Source: CAZSDU01 sp964429135 (lineage in GTDB: Bacteria; Bacteroidota; Bacteroidia; Bacteroidales; FEN-979). From it: a stretch of DNA of 64,000 nucleotides. The notes beneath the pieces are model-generated. The model saw nothing but the letters and a program-made list of their open reading frames with translations, did not search any database and had not been told where the DNA came from. This document shows, one piece after another, positions 36,680 through 46,145 of this stretch; positions within the stretch are counted from its first letter, which is position 1, and every line of letters begins with the position of its first letter. The stretch lies in assembly GCA_964429135.1 (NCBI GenBank), contig CAYSAU010000004.1, positions 131,914 to 195,913 on the forward strand. Direction: 5' to 3'. Position numbers and translations under genes: made by a program.

Positions 36680-36709
36680 CAAAAATAACAGCTTTCTTTG
36701 AATAACAAA
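36680..36709 (-). promoter_or_regulatory. promoter of the small lipoprotein gene
   Basis: On the minus strand TTTG (36709-36706), an 18-nt spacer and TATTTTTG (36687-36680) give both Bacteroidota promoter elements, ending 20 nt before ATG 36659. Confidence 0.6.
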
Positions 36710-36768
36710 ATTCTTTATTGTAAATTGTAGCCTATCAGAAAATATTTTGTTAGGGTTATACGTTCATT

Positions 36769-36802
36769 TTTGTAAAAGGTTATCAGATTATTACTATTTT
36801 TG
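36769..36802 (+). promoter_or_regulatory. promoter candidate for the giant PKD gene
   Basis: TTTG (36769-36772), a 22-nt spacer and TATTTTTG (36795-36802) match the -33 and -7 elements. A leader of about 110 nt would precede ATG 36919. The rest of the AT-rich 259-nt gap shows no further gene. Confidence 0.5.
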
Positions 36803-36918
36803 TATCTTATCGAGTTCAGAATAATATTTTCATCCTTTAAATACAACCCATTTGTTGTAACTTTAGTCTAATTTTCAAGTATAACATAAATCGGAATAAT
36901 TTATCAAAACCCAATCAT

Positions 36919-39900
36919 ATGTTCCATCGATTTATACGCTTTGCACTCCTCGCTACCTTGCTCACCACATCGATGTTCAGAATTGCTGCTCAACCTTGTG
37001 CAGATACAGAACCAAGGATCACCGGACCTGATGTGGTTTGTGCGAGCCTCACCAACACGATTACCTATATTACACCGGCAATAAGCGGGCATAATTATTC
37101 CTGGACGATAACCCGTACGAGTACCGGTAGCGGAGGATGGAGTGTGGTGGGTTCAACCACGACCAATCAACTGGATATTCGCTGGACTGCTCCCGGAAAT
37201 TACCTGTTGACCCTTACTGAAGGCGTGAGCGCATCGCCTTGTACTCCCGTGCAAACCACGCTGAGTGTTACTGTTCAACCATATCTGGTAGCTTATTTTA
37301 CGTATGTGGCAACCTCTGAATGCTTTAACAATATTGTTGATTTTCAGGGTGACAGATCCAGCCCCCCTTCGGGAGACCCCACTCTTACATATAATTGGAC
37401 ATTTACCGATGGAAGTTGGACCACTACTTCCAATATTGCCAATCCTCAGATCTCTTTCCCGTCTACTCCTGGAGTCACTTATGAAGCTACCCTCAGGGTT
37501 TCAAAAACAGATGCCTTTGGAAGAGTTTGGGAAGATGCCATCACCGATTATATTTATGTTGATCCGAACAAATATAAACCTATCGCATTATTTACTGCCA
37601 CTCCAGTGGGATGCCTATATGATGGTATTCGCTTCGATGCCAGCGCCAGCCAGCCGACCCATGTGATTACCAGTGAAAGTATTCTTCACTTTACCTGGGA
37701 TTTTGGCGATGGAAATGTTGTAACCTATCCCGGCACACAGCCCATAGTCGTTCATAATTACACCACTTATGGCAATTATACAGTTCTGCTTACAGTGACC
37801 AATACAAAATACTGCACCGAGACTACAACCCCTTATATATTGAATGTTGCAAATACCATTCCTCTCTCACAATTCACCTTATCACCTGCCTGTTTAAATG
37901 AACAAACGGTATTCGATCCCCGGAACTCCATAACTCCGACCGGTACGATTACAGATCTTTTCTGGACTTTTGGTGATGGCTCAGTAGCCACAACCCATGA
38001 TGTAAATGAATTGGTTAACCATACTTATACCGAACTTGATATTCCCCAACCAGCAACATTAAGGGTCAGGAACTCGTTAAATTGTCTATCTGAAATTTAT
38101 CAGCTCCCCGTGACTGTTAACCGCTCCCCAAGGGCTGTTTTTACTCATGGGAATGCCTGTGCCGGGAATCCGGTGACGTTTACGAATACCAGTCAGCCAG
38201 AAGGGGGATCCAGTATCGTTTTACATGAATGGGATTTTGGAGACGGAAATACAAGCAACGAGGTGAACCCCATCCATCTTTATACAGGAACTGGAACATT
38301 TCCCGTCACCCTCACAGTGACCAATAATGATGGATGCAGGAACATTACTTCCGATGTGATCACGGTCAGTCCGAGGCCCGATGTTGAGTTTACTGCAACC
38401 CTGGGAAGTTCTCCTTTCGTGATGAACTTCCAGGAAGTACTGAATTCTACACAATTTGTCGGTAACAATCTGGTATGGGATTTCGGCGATGGCAGCGGTA
38501 CCACCGGTCCCACCCCCGTCCATTCCTATCCGGGCCCTGGAACTTTTCTGGTCACCCTTACCGGAACTGACATGATGACCCAATGCCCTAATACCGTCCA
38601 GCATTCTGTTACTCTGGGGGCAATTCCCTCCGCTTATTTTTCAGCCATCCCGGATGAACAGTGTCAGGGTAGCACCATTTCCTTTGTTCCGCAAATTCCT
38701 CCCGGAGGTTTTATTCAGGATGAAGACTGGTATTTCAATGACGGATCTTTACCCAACCCGGTTCACTATGATTTTCCAAATACCCCGGCTTTTCCGGTTC
38801 ATACCTTCAACAGTTCCGGTACTTATCTGGTGGAGCGTTATGTTAACCGTGGTACCGCCAACGAGGCATACCATAGTTTATATGTCACTATTCATCAGTT
38901 GCCGACCGCCATGTTTACCTGGTTCAGCGATCCTTCCTGGACGCATCAGTTATTTGCCTGCAGTGGGCAGCCGGTTTATTTCCACGACCTTTCCAATTCG
39001 GAAGAACCCCCTGGGGTGATATATAAATGGTATTGGGATTTCGATGATCCGGCATCCGGCCCTGACCAGTTTTCGACGCTGAAGGATCCCATTCATACTT
39101 TTATCGGAGCAGGCCCATTTAATGTTTCACTCACGGTTACCGATAACCTCAGGGATTGTAAAAGCACCGTGACCCATCAGGTTATAATAAATCCTCCTAT
39201 TCCGGTTGAGTTTACCTATACCAATAATAACTGTGTCAACCAACTGGCCTATTTTACTCCTAATCCGGCTTTGATTCCATCCGATTACACCTGGTTATGG
39301 AATTTTGGTGATGGTTTTTCAATCAATACTCCGGGGTCAGTTTCACATTTATATTCCGCTGTAGGCGTTTATCCTGTTACTTTGACCCTGACGGATCAAT
39401 ATGGATGTACCAAATCAATCACTCACGATATTACAATCATTCCAGGACCAATTGCAAATTTCACCTTTACCTCCCCGACTTGTCATGGTCAGCCCATTCA
39501 GTTTACTGACCTGTCTTATGTACCTAATCCCTATCCCGATATTATTACTGCCTGGGCCTGGGATTTTGGCGATGGAGTGGGCACTTCCACCCTTAAGGAC
39601 CCGGTTTATACTTATCCCACTTTCAATCCCGGGGGTTATTATGTCAGCTTAACCGTTACCACCAACCGTGGTTGTACGGCTACCCGGACTTATCTTGTTC
39701 AACCTATTCCTTCTCCGGCAGCTGACTTTAAGATCGTACCCCTCACGCCTGCCTGTGCGGGTCAGACCGCTCAGTTCCAGGATGACTCCCAAACCAACGG
39801 TGTGGACATTGCTAGCTGGTCTTGGGATTTCGGAGATCCGGGCTCAGGTACGGGCAATTACTCGACAGCTCAAAATCCGATACATTTGTTCAGCGCTCCC

Positions 39901-42900
39901 GGAACTTATATGGTTTCCTTGACCGTGAAAAACGTTAACAACTGCAGTAATACAAGAATCAAACCCATTACCATCAATACCCCACCTACGGCTGACTTTT
40001 CGGCCACTGAAGCCTGCCAGGGAACGAATACGGTTTTCACAGATAATTCTACCACACCCGCAGGTACAAATATTACCACTTATACTTGGGACTTCGGTGA
40101 TGGCTTCGGAGGTACAGGCCCTAACCCTCAACATGCTTATGCTACTTATGGAACCTACTATGTCAGACTGACGATTTTAAATACCGACCTCTGTATCAAT
40201 GAAACCGTTAAACCGGTTTTTGTTCATCCTAACCCCTTGCCTGATTTTTCATTTTCGCCTTCCACCTGTATCGGAAATCCGGTTTCCTTTACGAATCTGT
40301 CCACCATGCCTCCGGGAAATGGTTTTTCAGACAGACCGGATATCTGGACATGGGATTTCGGCGATGGCTCTCTTCCTGTTACCATCAATTACCCGGATAA
40401 CCCAAATATTGTTCATACTTTCCTGGGTACTGCCCCATCTCATATTGTTACCTTGACCGTTACCTCAAATACAGGGTGCGTGGCATCCATACAAAAAACG
40501 GTTAACAGTGTTCCATCCCCGGATGCAAATTTCTCTTATTCAGGAAGCCAATGTGCTGATCAGGCTATTCAATTTACAGATCAGACTTCGGAAGCCGGAG
40601 GAGGAGCTATCCAGTCCTGGTACTGGACTTTTGGTGACCCTCTTTCAGGTGCCAGCAATACTTCCACTTTACGCAATCCCATTCATACTTTCATAGGTGG
40701 ACCGGGAACCTATACCGTTACGCTTTTAGTCACCAATACCAATGGATGTACCAGTACCAGATCGTATGATGTGATCATTAATATGAAACCTGTGTCGAAT
40801 TTCACAGCCACCACCCCCTGTGAAAACAGTCCGACTATCTTTACCAATACTTCTACCCCCAATGCCGCTGCCATTGTTTCCTCCTTCTGGGAATTCGGCG
40901 ATGGAGGTACTTCTAACCAATCTTCTCCTACTTATACCTATCTGACTTACGGAATCAAGAATGTCAAACTTACCGTCACCAATTCCAATGGATGTATTCA
41001 TGATACTACCAAGCAGGTTTCAGTCTATCCTAAACCAACAGCATCATTCACCTATTCAGCCAATGCCTGTATAGGAAATCCGGTGAACTTTGTCAATCAT
41101 TCAACCGTTCCCGGCTCCATGTCGAGTTATATCAATACCTGGGTTTGGGATTTCAATGATGGTTCACCGGTACAAACCATAACCTACCCTGATAATCCTG
41201 ATGTGACCCATACCTTTCTCGGTACTGCCACCTCCTTTACCGTGCGACTTACCGTGACGACTACTGCTGGGTGCACCAATTTCATTGATCAAACCGTAAA
41301 TCTTGTTCCATCTCCCGTTGCAAACTTCTCTTATTCTTCCACCAATTGTATTTATCAATCTGTACAATTCACAGATCAAACGCAAACTGCCGGAGGAAGC
41401 AATATTCAATTCTGGAGCTGGAATTTTGACGATCCGGGATCAGGATCAAATAACTTCTCACAGTTACAAAACCCTGTTCATATTTTTCAATCCAGCGGAA
41501 CCAAGACGATCACCCTGATCGTAACCAGTATGAACGGGTGTAAGGATACTGTGACCAAAGACCTGACCATCAATGCCCGTCCGGTTTCACAGTTCTCTGC
41601 CACCACTGCCTGTTTGGGGTCGGTAACAACTTTTACAGATGAGTCAACCCCCCCGTCAGGTGCTAGCATTGTCAGTCATTTCTGGGAATTCGGGGATGGA
41701 GGTACTTCTTCGATTGCCAATCCGACATATACCTATTTGTTGGCAGGCAATCATAATGTCACACTTACCGTAACCACCAATCAGGGTTGTACAAAAGACA
41801 CCACCATACAGGTAACTGTGCTGGGTAAACCTATATCAAGCTTTACTTACACTTCTCCGAATTGCTCGACTGATTCCGTGTATTTCACCGATCATTCTTC
41901 CACACCTCATGGTTCAATCACCAAATGGGAATGGAACTTTCAGGATGGATCTCCGGTAGTCACACGCAATTATCCGGAATCACCCAATGTGGCGCATAAG
42001 TTTCCCAATGGAGGCACCTTCAATGTGAAACTGACGATTACGACATCGGATGATTGTGTGTCGGAAAAAACCCTTCCGGTACAGGTTGAATTTGCACCCC
42101 TGGCTAATTTCAGTTTTGCCGCCAATGCCTGTGCGCTTTCTCCTATTCAGTTCACAGATAATTCCCAGCCCAATGGAGGGGCTCCGGTGGTGAACTGGAA
42201 CTGGAATTTCGGAGATCCCGGCTCAGGATCCAATAATACTTCCATAGTTCAAAATCCCACCCATGCCTTTACGGCAGGAGGCACATACGATGTTTATCTG
42301 ATTGTGACCAATGTTAACGGATGTAGGGATACCATTCAAAAATCCATTACCGTCAACAATGCCCCGGTAGCTATATTTACTGCTGATACTTCCTGCTTGA
42401 CAAGTCCGACTCAGTTCATCGACCAGTCCACCACCTCTCCTGGAAATATCATTGCATGGGCCTGGAATTTTGGGGATCCGGCATCAGGTACGAACAATAC
42501 CTCGACCTTGCAGAATCCAACGCATATATATAATTCCCCGGGAACATATACCGTATTGCTGACGGTGACCAATACAGCTACCTGTACAAAAGACACTTCA
42601 ATGCAGGTGACAGTGAACCCGAAACCAGTGGCTTTATTCAGTTATTCAGCAAGCTGTGTGGGAGATTCCACACAATTTACGGATTTATCCATCGCTCCGG
42701 GAAGCTCAGTGACTTCCTGGTTGTGGGATTTTAATGATGGTTCCCCAACGGTTAACCAGCAGAACCCTATGCATGCGTTCATGACTTCCGGAACTTTCCA
42801 GGTAAAACTGGTGGTGACTAACTTGAGTAATTGCAAGGATTCCGTGATCATACCCGTTGTAACACGTCCCACCCCGACAGCCGCTTTTCAGTATGTCAAT

Positions 42901-45003
42901 TTCTTCTGTCCGGCAGGTCAGGTGAATTTCCAGGATCAATCCACAGGAGCTGGTTCTGCCATCACAGATCATTACTGGATCTTTGAACCAGGTTATACCT
43001 CCACCCTGGTCAACCCGACTCATGTATTTCCGGTAACCAATATGAAATACTTTGTTCAACTGATCGTCACCGATAATTTCGGATGTAAGGATACCATCGG
43101 TGACAGTGTGTTTGTGAAACCCGGGTTCAGTTTTACCTTTACCAATGATACGGTTTGTCTGGGTTATCCGACCCATTTCAATCCCATCAACAATGCTGAA
43201 GGGGATAGCCTTTACTCTGTGGCCTGGAATTTCGGAGATCCGAATTCAGGACCGGCAAATATTTCATACCAGTACAGACCTCAGCATATTTTCACCCAAC
43301 CCGGATTATATTCCGTGAAAATGAAAGCATGGAATTCCGATAACTGTGTGGATAGCATTTACAGGGATATACAGGTATTTGCGCCGCCCAAAGCTGCTTT
43401 TGCCTTCCAGAACCCGCCCTGCGACAGTACGGTATATTTCCATGATTCCACGATGATTACAGGTAACGGGACCATTGCCAGCTGGGAGTGGAGATTCGGT
43501 GACGGAACACCTCCTCTGATTATTCCAGCTCCCGGTCCGGGAAGCACTTCTCATTTATATGTTAACGCGGGCTATTATCCAGTGACGCTGATCATTACCA
43601 ATACAAGTGGATGTGTTGACAGTCTGACAAAGATCGTACAAAGATTCCCATGCATCAAAGCAGTATTTGAATATCCAGACACCCTGCGATGTGCCCGTTA
43701 TCAGATCTCATTCTCTGACAGCTCACTGCCGGTTTCCATGATCACTCAATGGCATTGGAAATGGGGTGACGGAAAGGATACTACCTATACCAGTCATGGG
43801 TCACCGATTACTCATATCTATGCAGATTCGGGAAGATATGCGGTTACTCTGGCCATACGGGCTTTGCTTGATGGGGTCACGATCAAGGACAGCATGACAA
43901 GATTTGTCACTGTTCATCCGACACCCTACTCCCTCTTTTCAAATATGGGCGTCTGTCTGAATCAACCGACCATCTTCCTGGATACTTCCAGAACATTCGG
44001 AGAACCTATTAAACAATGGAACTGGGAATTCGGGGAACCAACATCCGGTGTTAATGACACTTCCACAAAACAGAATCCTGTTCATAAATATATGAATAAA
44101 GGTCTTTATGATGTAGAACTTCTGGTCATGAACCGTTTCGGTTGTAAAGATTCACTGACCAAAACCACCCGGGTTTATGGTTTGCCTGAAGCCCATTTTG
44201 CCAGTTCGGTAGCTTGTACCGGAGATCCAACTTATTTCACCGATAATTCGATCCTGTCAGATACCATAGCGGGTTTCTGGGCATGGAATTTTGGCGAGCT
44301 AAATTCTCAGAAAGATACCTCCAACCTCCAGAATCCTGAATACAGATATAGAACGGAAGGTGATTACCTGGTTCGGTTTATTGTGAAAGATTACTATGGT
44401 TGCAAGGACACCATTGATTCTACCATCAGGGTGAACATTACTCCGACCAGCGCCTTTACTTTTACAGAGAATTTTGACGGACGCCAGGGTAAAGTGAAGC
44501 TGAATAACCATTCGGATGGAGCCACGGTTTACAATTGGGATTTTGGCAACGGAATGACTTCTACTGAGGATAATCCCATTGTGAGTTATACGGAAGATGG
44601 AACATACATCATCAAACTGATTGCCTTGAACCAGTTTGATTGTTCTGACACCACTTTCTTCGAGTACAAATTGTTGTTTAAAGGACTATATGTACCTAAT
44701 GCCTTCTCACCAACCAGTACCATTCTTGCAGTGAGGCTGTTCCAACCTGTTGGCATGAATCTGAAGCAGTATCATATTACAGTGTTTGACAGTTGGGGTC
44801 ATCTGATGTGGGAATCCACCAAACTTGACGATAAAGGAAGACCGGCTGAAGGATGGGATGGTACCTATAACGGGAATATCATGCCTCAGGGGAATTATAT
44901 GTGGAAAATCAAAGCCCTTTTTGTTGATGATTCTCCATGGAACGGCTCTGATATCGGTGTAGGCGAATATAGTACCATGGGCTCTGTGACATTAATCAGA
45001 TAA
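36919..45003 (+). CDS. giant PKD-repeat surface protein with T9SS type B sorting domain
   Basis: 2694 residues. A signal peptide (MFHRFIRFALLATLLTTSMF, cleavage near AAQ) is followed by an Ig/PKD-like first domain and about 28 PKD domains, each with a W-x-[FW]-x-[DE]-[GP] core such as WDFGDG or WNFGDPGSG. Most repeats carry one Cys early (xNACIGxPV) and another late (TNxxGC), which could form a disulfide within each domain. The last 110 residues (YVPNAFSPTS ... DSWGHLMWES ... GNYMWKIKA) are the gliding-motility-associated C-terminal (CHU_C, type B) sorting domain. It resembles SprB-like adhesins, exported by T9SS and displayed on the surface. Its partner PorP/SprF gene follows 19 nt later. 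Function in adhesion or gliding is inference. Confidence 0.93.
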   Translation: MFHRFIRFALLATLLTTSMFRIAAQPCADTEPRITGPDVVCASLTNTITYITPAISGHNYSWTITRTSTGSGGWSVVGSTTTNQLDIRWTAPGNYLLTLTEGVSASPCTPVQTTLSVTVQPYLVAYFTYVATSECFNNIVDFQGDRSSPPSGDPTLTYNWTFTDGSWTTTSNIANPQISFPSTPGVTYEATLRVSKTDAFGRVWEDAITDYIYVDPNKYKPIALFTATPVGCLYDGIRFDASASQPTHVITSESILHFTWDFGDGNVVTYPGTQPIVVHNYTTYGNYTVLLTVTNTKYCTETTTPYILNVANTIPLSQFTLSPACLNEQTVFDPRNSITPTGTITDLFWTFGDGSVATTHDVNELVNHTYTELDIPQPATLRVRNSLNCLSEIYQLPVTVNRSPRAVFTHGNACAGNPVTFTNTSQPEGGSSIVLHEWDFGDGNTSNEVNPIHLYTGTGTFPVTLTVTNNDGCRNITSDVITVSPRPDVEFTATLGSSPFVMNFQEVLNSTQFVGNNLVWDFGDGSGTTGPTPVHSYPGPGTFLVTLTGTDMMTQCPNTVQHSVTLGAIPSAYFSAIPDEQCQGSTISFVPQIPPGGFIQDEDWYFNDGSLPNPVHYDFPNTPAFPVHTFNSSGTYLVERYVNRGTANEAYHSLYVTIHQLPTAMFTWFSDPSWTHQLFACSGQPVYFHDLSNSEEPPGVIYKWYWDFDDPASGPDQFSTLKDPIHTFIGAGPFNVSLTVTDNLRDCKSTVTHQVIINPPIPVEFTYTNNNCVNQLAYFTPNPALIPSDYTWLWNFGDGFSINTPGSVSHLYSAVGVYPVTLTLTDQYGCTKSITHDITIIPGPIANFTFTSPTCHGQPIQFTDLSYVPNPYPDIITAWAWDFGDGVGTSTLKDPVYTYPTFNPGGYYVSLTVTTNRGCTATRTYLVQPIPSPAADFKIVPLTPACAGQTAQFQDDSQTNGVDIASWSWDFGDPGSGTGNYSTAQNPIHLFSAPGTYMVSLTVKNVNNCSNTRIKPITINTPPTADFSATEACQGTNTVFTDNSTTPAGTNITTYTWDFGDGFGGTGPNPQHAYATYGTYYVRLTILNTDLCINETVKPVFVHPNPLPDFSFSPSTCIGNPVSFTNLSTMPPGNGFSDRPDIWTWDFGDGSLPVTINYPDNPNIVHTFLGTAPSHIVTLTVTSNTGCVASIQKTVNSVPSPDANFSYSGSQCADQAIQFTDQTSEAGGGAIQSWYWTFGDPLSGASNTSTLRNPIHTFIGGPGTYTVTLLVTNTNGCTSTRSYDVIINMKPVSNFTATTPCENSPTIFTNTSTPNAAAIVSSFWEFGDGGTSNQSSPTYTYLTYGIKNVKLTVTNSNGCIHDTTKQVSVYPKPTASFTYSANACIGNPVNFVNHSTVPGSMSSYINTWVWDFNDGSPVQTITYPDNPDVTHTFLGTATSFTVRLTVTTTAGCTNFIDQTVNLVPSPVANFSYSSTNCIYQSVQFTDQTQTAGGSNIQFWSWNFDDPGSGSNNFSQLQNPVHIFQSSGTKTITLIVTSMNGCKDTVTKDLTINARPVSQFSATTACLGSVTTFTDESTPPSGASIVSHFWEFGDGGTSSIANPTYTYLLAGNHNVTLTVTTNQGCTKDTTIQVTVLGKPISSFTYTSPNCSTDSVYFTDHSSTPHGSITKWEWNFQDGSPVVTRNYPESPNVAHKFPNGGTFNVKLTITTSDDCVSEKTLPVQVEFAPLANFSFAANACALSPIQFTDNSQPNGGAPVVNWNWNFGDPGSGSNNTSIVQNPTHAFTAGGTYDVYLIVTNVNGCRDTIQKSITVNNAPVAIFTADTSCLTSPTQFIDQSTTSPGNIIAWAWNFGDPASGTNNTSTLQNPTHIYNSPGTYTVLLTVTNTATCTKDTSMQVTVNPKPVALFSYSASCVGDSTQFTDLSIAPGSSVTSWLWDFNDGSPTVNQQNPMHAFMTSGTFQVKLVVTNLSNCKDSVIIPVVTRPTPTAAFQYVNFFCPAGQVNFQDQSTGAGSAITDHYWIFEPGYTSTLVNPTHVFPVTNMKYFVQLIVTDNFGCKDTIGDSVFVKPGFSFTFTNDTVCLGYPTHFNPINNAEGDSLYSVAWNFGDPNSGPANISYQYRPQHIFTQPGLYSVKMKAWNSDNCVDSIYRDIQVFAPPKAAFAFQNPPCDSTVYFHDSTMITGNGTIASWEWRFGDGTPPLIIPAPGPGSTSHLYVNAGYYPVTLIITNTSGCVDSLTKIVQRFPCIKAVFEYPDTLRCARYQISFSDSSLPVSMITQWHWKWGDGKDTTYTSHGSPITHIYADSGRYAVTLAIRALLDGVTIKDSMTRFVTVHPTPYSLFSNMGVCLNQPTIFLDTSRTFGEPIKQWNWEFGEPTSGVNDTSTKQNPVHKYMNKGLYDVELLVMNRFGCKDSLTKTTRVYGLPEAHFASSVACTGDPTYFTDNSILSDTIAGFWAWNFGELNSQKDTSNLQNPEYRYRTEGDYLVRFIVKDYYGCKDTIDSTIRVNITPTSAFTFTENFDGRQGKVKLNNHSDGATVYNWDFGNGMTSTEDNPIVSYTEDGTYIIKLIALNQFDCSDTTFFEYKLLFKGLYVPNAFSPTSTILAVRLFQPVGMNLKQYHITVFDSWGHLMWESTKLDDKGRPAEGWDGTYNGNIMPQGNYMWKIKALFVDDSPWNGSDIGVGEYSTMGSVTLIR
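39709..42094 (+). repeat. three copies of a ~0.8-kb, three-PKD higher-order unit
   Basis: Within the PKD array, units starting near 39709, 40510 and 41308 each contain the same ordered trio: a PKD with FGDPxSG and a following NPIHxF, a PKD with FGDGG/FGDGF, and a longer PKD with DGSxPVxTxxYP and VxHTF. Period is about 790-800 nt (about 266 residues). Copies are diverged but their order is constant. Confidence 0.7.
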
Positions 45004-45022
45004 CGCTAAAATATTTCTCGTA

Positions 45023-46132
45023 ATGAAAAGAAGCATTATATATCCATTCCTGTTGTTATTGGGATCACTTTTTCTCAATCTGGCGGCCCATGGGCAGGAC
45101 ATGAACTACTCCCAGTATTTCAGCACACCTATCTATTATAATCCGGCTTTTACCGGTCTGAATACCGGTTTAAGGGCAAGGTTTTTATTCAGGGATCAAT
45201 GGCCAAGTTTACCCATTGATTATAAGTCTTATTATTTTTCGGCAGACTTGGGTGATCGTAACCTGCCCGGATCAGGTGGGTTGGGAATAACCATCAATTC
45301 GGATACGCCTGGTATTGGGTTGATCAATAACCTTTCTGCCGCCCTGAATATCGGCGTCCGCATTCCTATCACTGCTTTTCTGGTGGCCCAGGTTGGGATC
45401 AAAGCGGCTGTAATGCAGAGAAAAATTAACTGGGAGAAACTGGTGTTTGCTGATAACCTGGATCCACGCTATGGCAATATTTATCAGACTTCTTTTGTTG
45501 CACCTGATGCCAATAAACGGGTGGTTCCTGATTTCGGCGCTGGAGGTATCCTTCAGTTCATGAGTCCGAATTCTAATATTTCAGGGAATGTGGGATTTGC
45601 TGTGGATCATATTTTCAGACCGGATGTCGGATTTCTTTCCACCGGCGCTTCTCCTTATCCCCGCAAATGGGTTGGGCATGCCGATATCGTTATTTCAGCC
45701 GGTTCACCCGGCTCTACCTCAACTCAATATCGTGGTTCTGATGAACCGTTGAAGATAAATATCGGGGCTTTATATCAGAATCAGGCCGATCTGAATTCAC
45801 TGCAGGTGGGTTTAAATCTGTTAAAATTTAATATCTATTTGGGAGGATGGTATAAAACCACCATGACTGGTCTTCCAAACAGTATTCTTGCATTGGTAGC
45901 CGGGTACCGATATATGTTCCAGGATAACATGAGCATTAAATTCATGTATTCCTATGACCTTCAGATTTCCGGTGCGCTCCAGGGTACTGGGGGGGCTCAT
46001 GAAATCAGTCTCGTTCTGGAGTTTGATAAATTATCTTTATTTGGCGGAGGTGGAAGTGGGGGTGGATACCTCCCCGGTGGTGGCGGACGTTCACGTAACG
46101 GCGGAGCCATGGAATGTCCTTCCTTCTATTAA
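45023..46132 (+). CDS. PorP/SprF family T9SS outer-membrane protein
   Basis: 369 residues with a signal peptide ending near AAHGQ. The family opening DMNYSQYFSTPIYYNPAFTG, a beta-barrel-like body (GGLGITINSDTPG, YRYMFQDNMSIKFMYSYDL) and the C-terminal AMECPSFY motif identify PorP/SprF. In Flavobacterium, SprF-like proteins are needed for secretion or attachment of type B substrates encoded next door, so this is probably the dedicated partner of the giant PKD protein. Unusual: a Gly-rich stretch just before the C terminus (FGGGGSGGGYLPGGGG). Confidence 0.94.
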   Translation: MKRSIIYPFLLLLGSLFLNLAAHGQDMNYSQYFSTPIYYNPAFTGLNTGLRARFLFRDQWPSLPIDYKSYYFSADLGDRNLPGSGGLGITINSDTPGIGLINNLSAALNIGVRIPITAFLVAQVGIKAAVMQRKINWEKLVFADNLDPRYGNIYQTSFVAPDANKRVVPDFGAGGILQFMSPNSNISGNVGFAVDHIFRPDVGFLSTGASPYPRKWVGHADIVISAGSPGSTSTQYRGSDEPLKINIGALYQNQADLNSLQVGLNLLKFNIYLGGWYKTTMTGLPNSILALVAGYRYMFQDNMSIKFMYSYDLQISGALQGTGGAHEISLVLEFDKLSLFGGGGSGGGYLPGGGGRSRNGGAMECPSFY

Positions 46133-46145
46133 TATCACCTACAGA

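Noticed and set aside
37300..44600. Separate short minus-strand or alternate-frame genes inside the PKD gene
   Set aside because: Their peptides are low-complexity or contain no signal or motif, and the region is fully explained by one long PKD-coding frame.
45954..46145. N-terminal extension of the HyfB-like protein
   Set aside because: It overlaps the PorP coding sequence in another frame and lacks HyfB-like sequence; the ATG at 46146 begins the first membrane helix.
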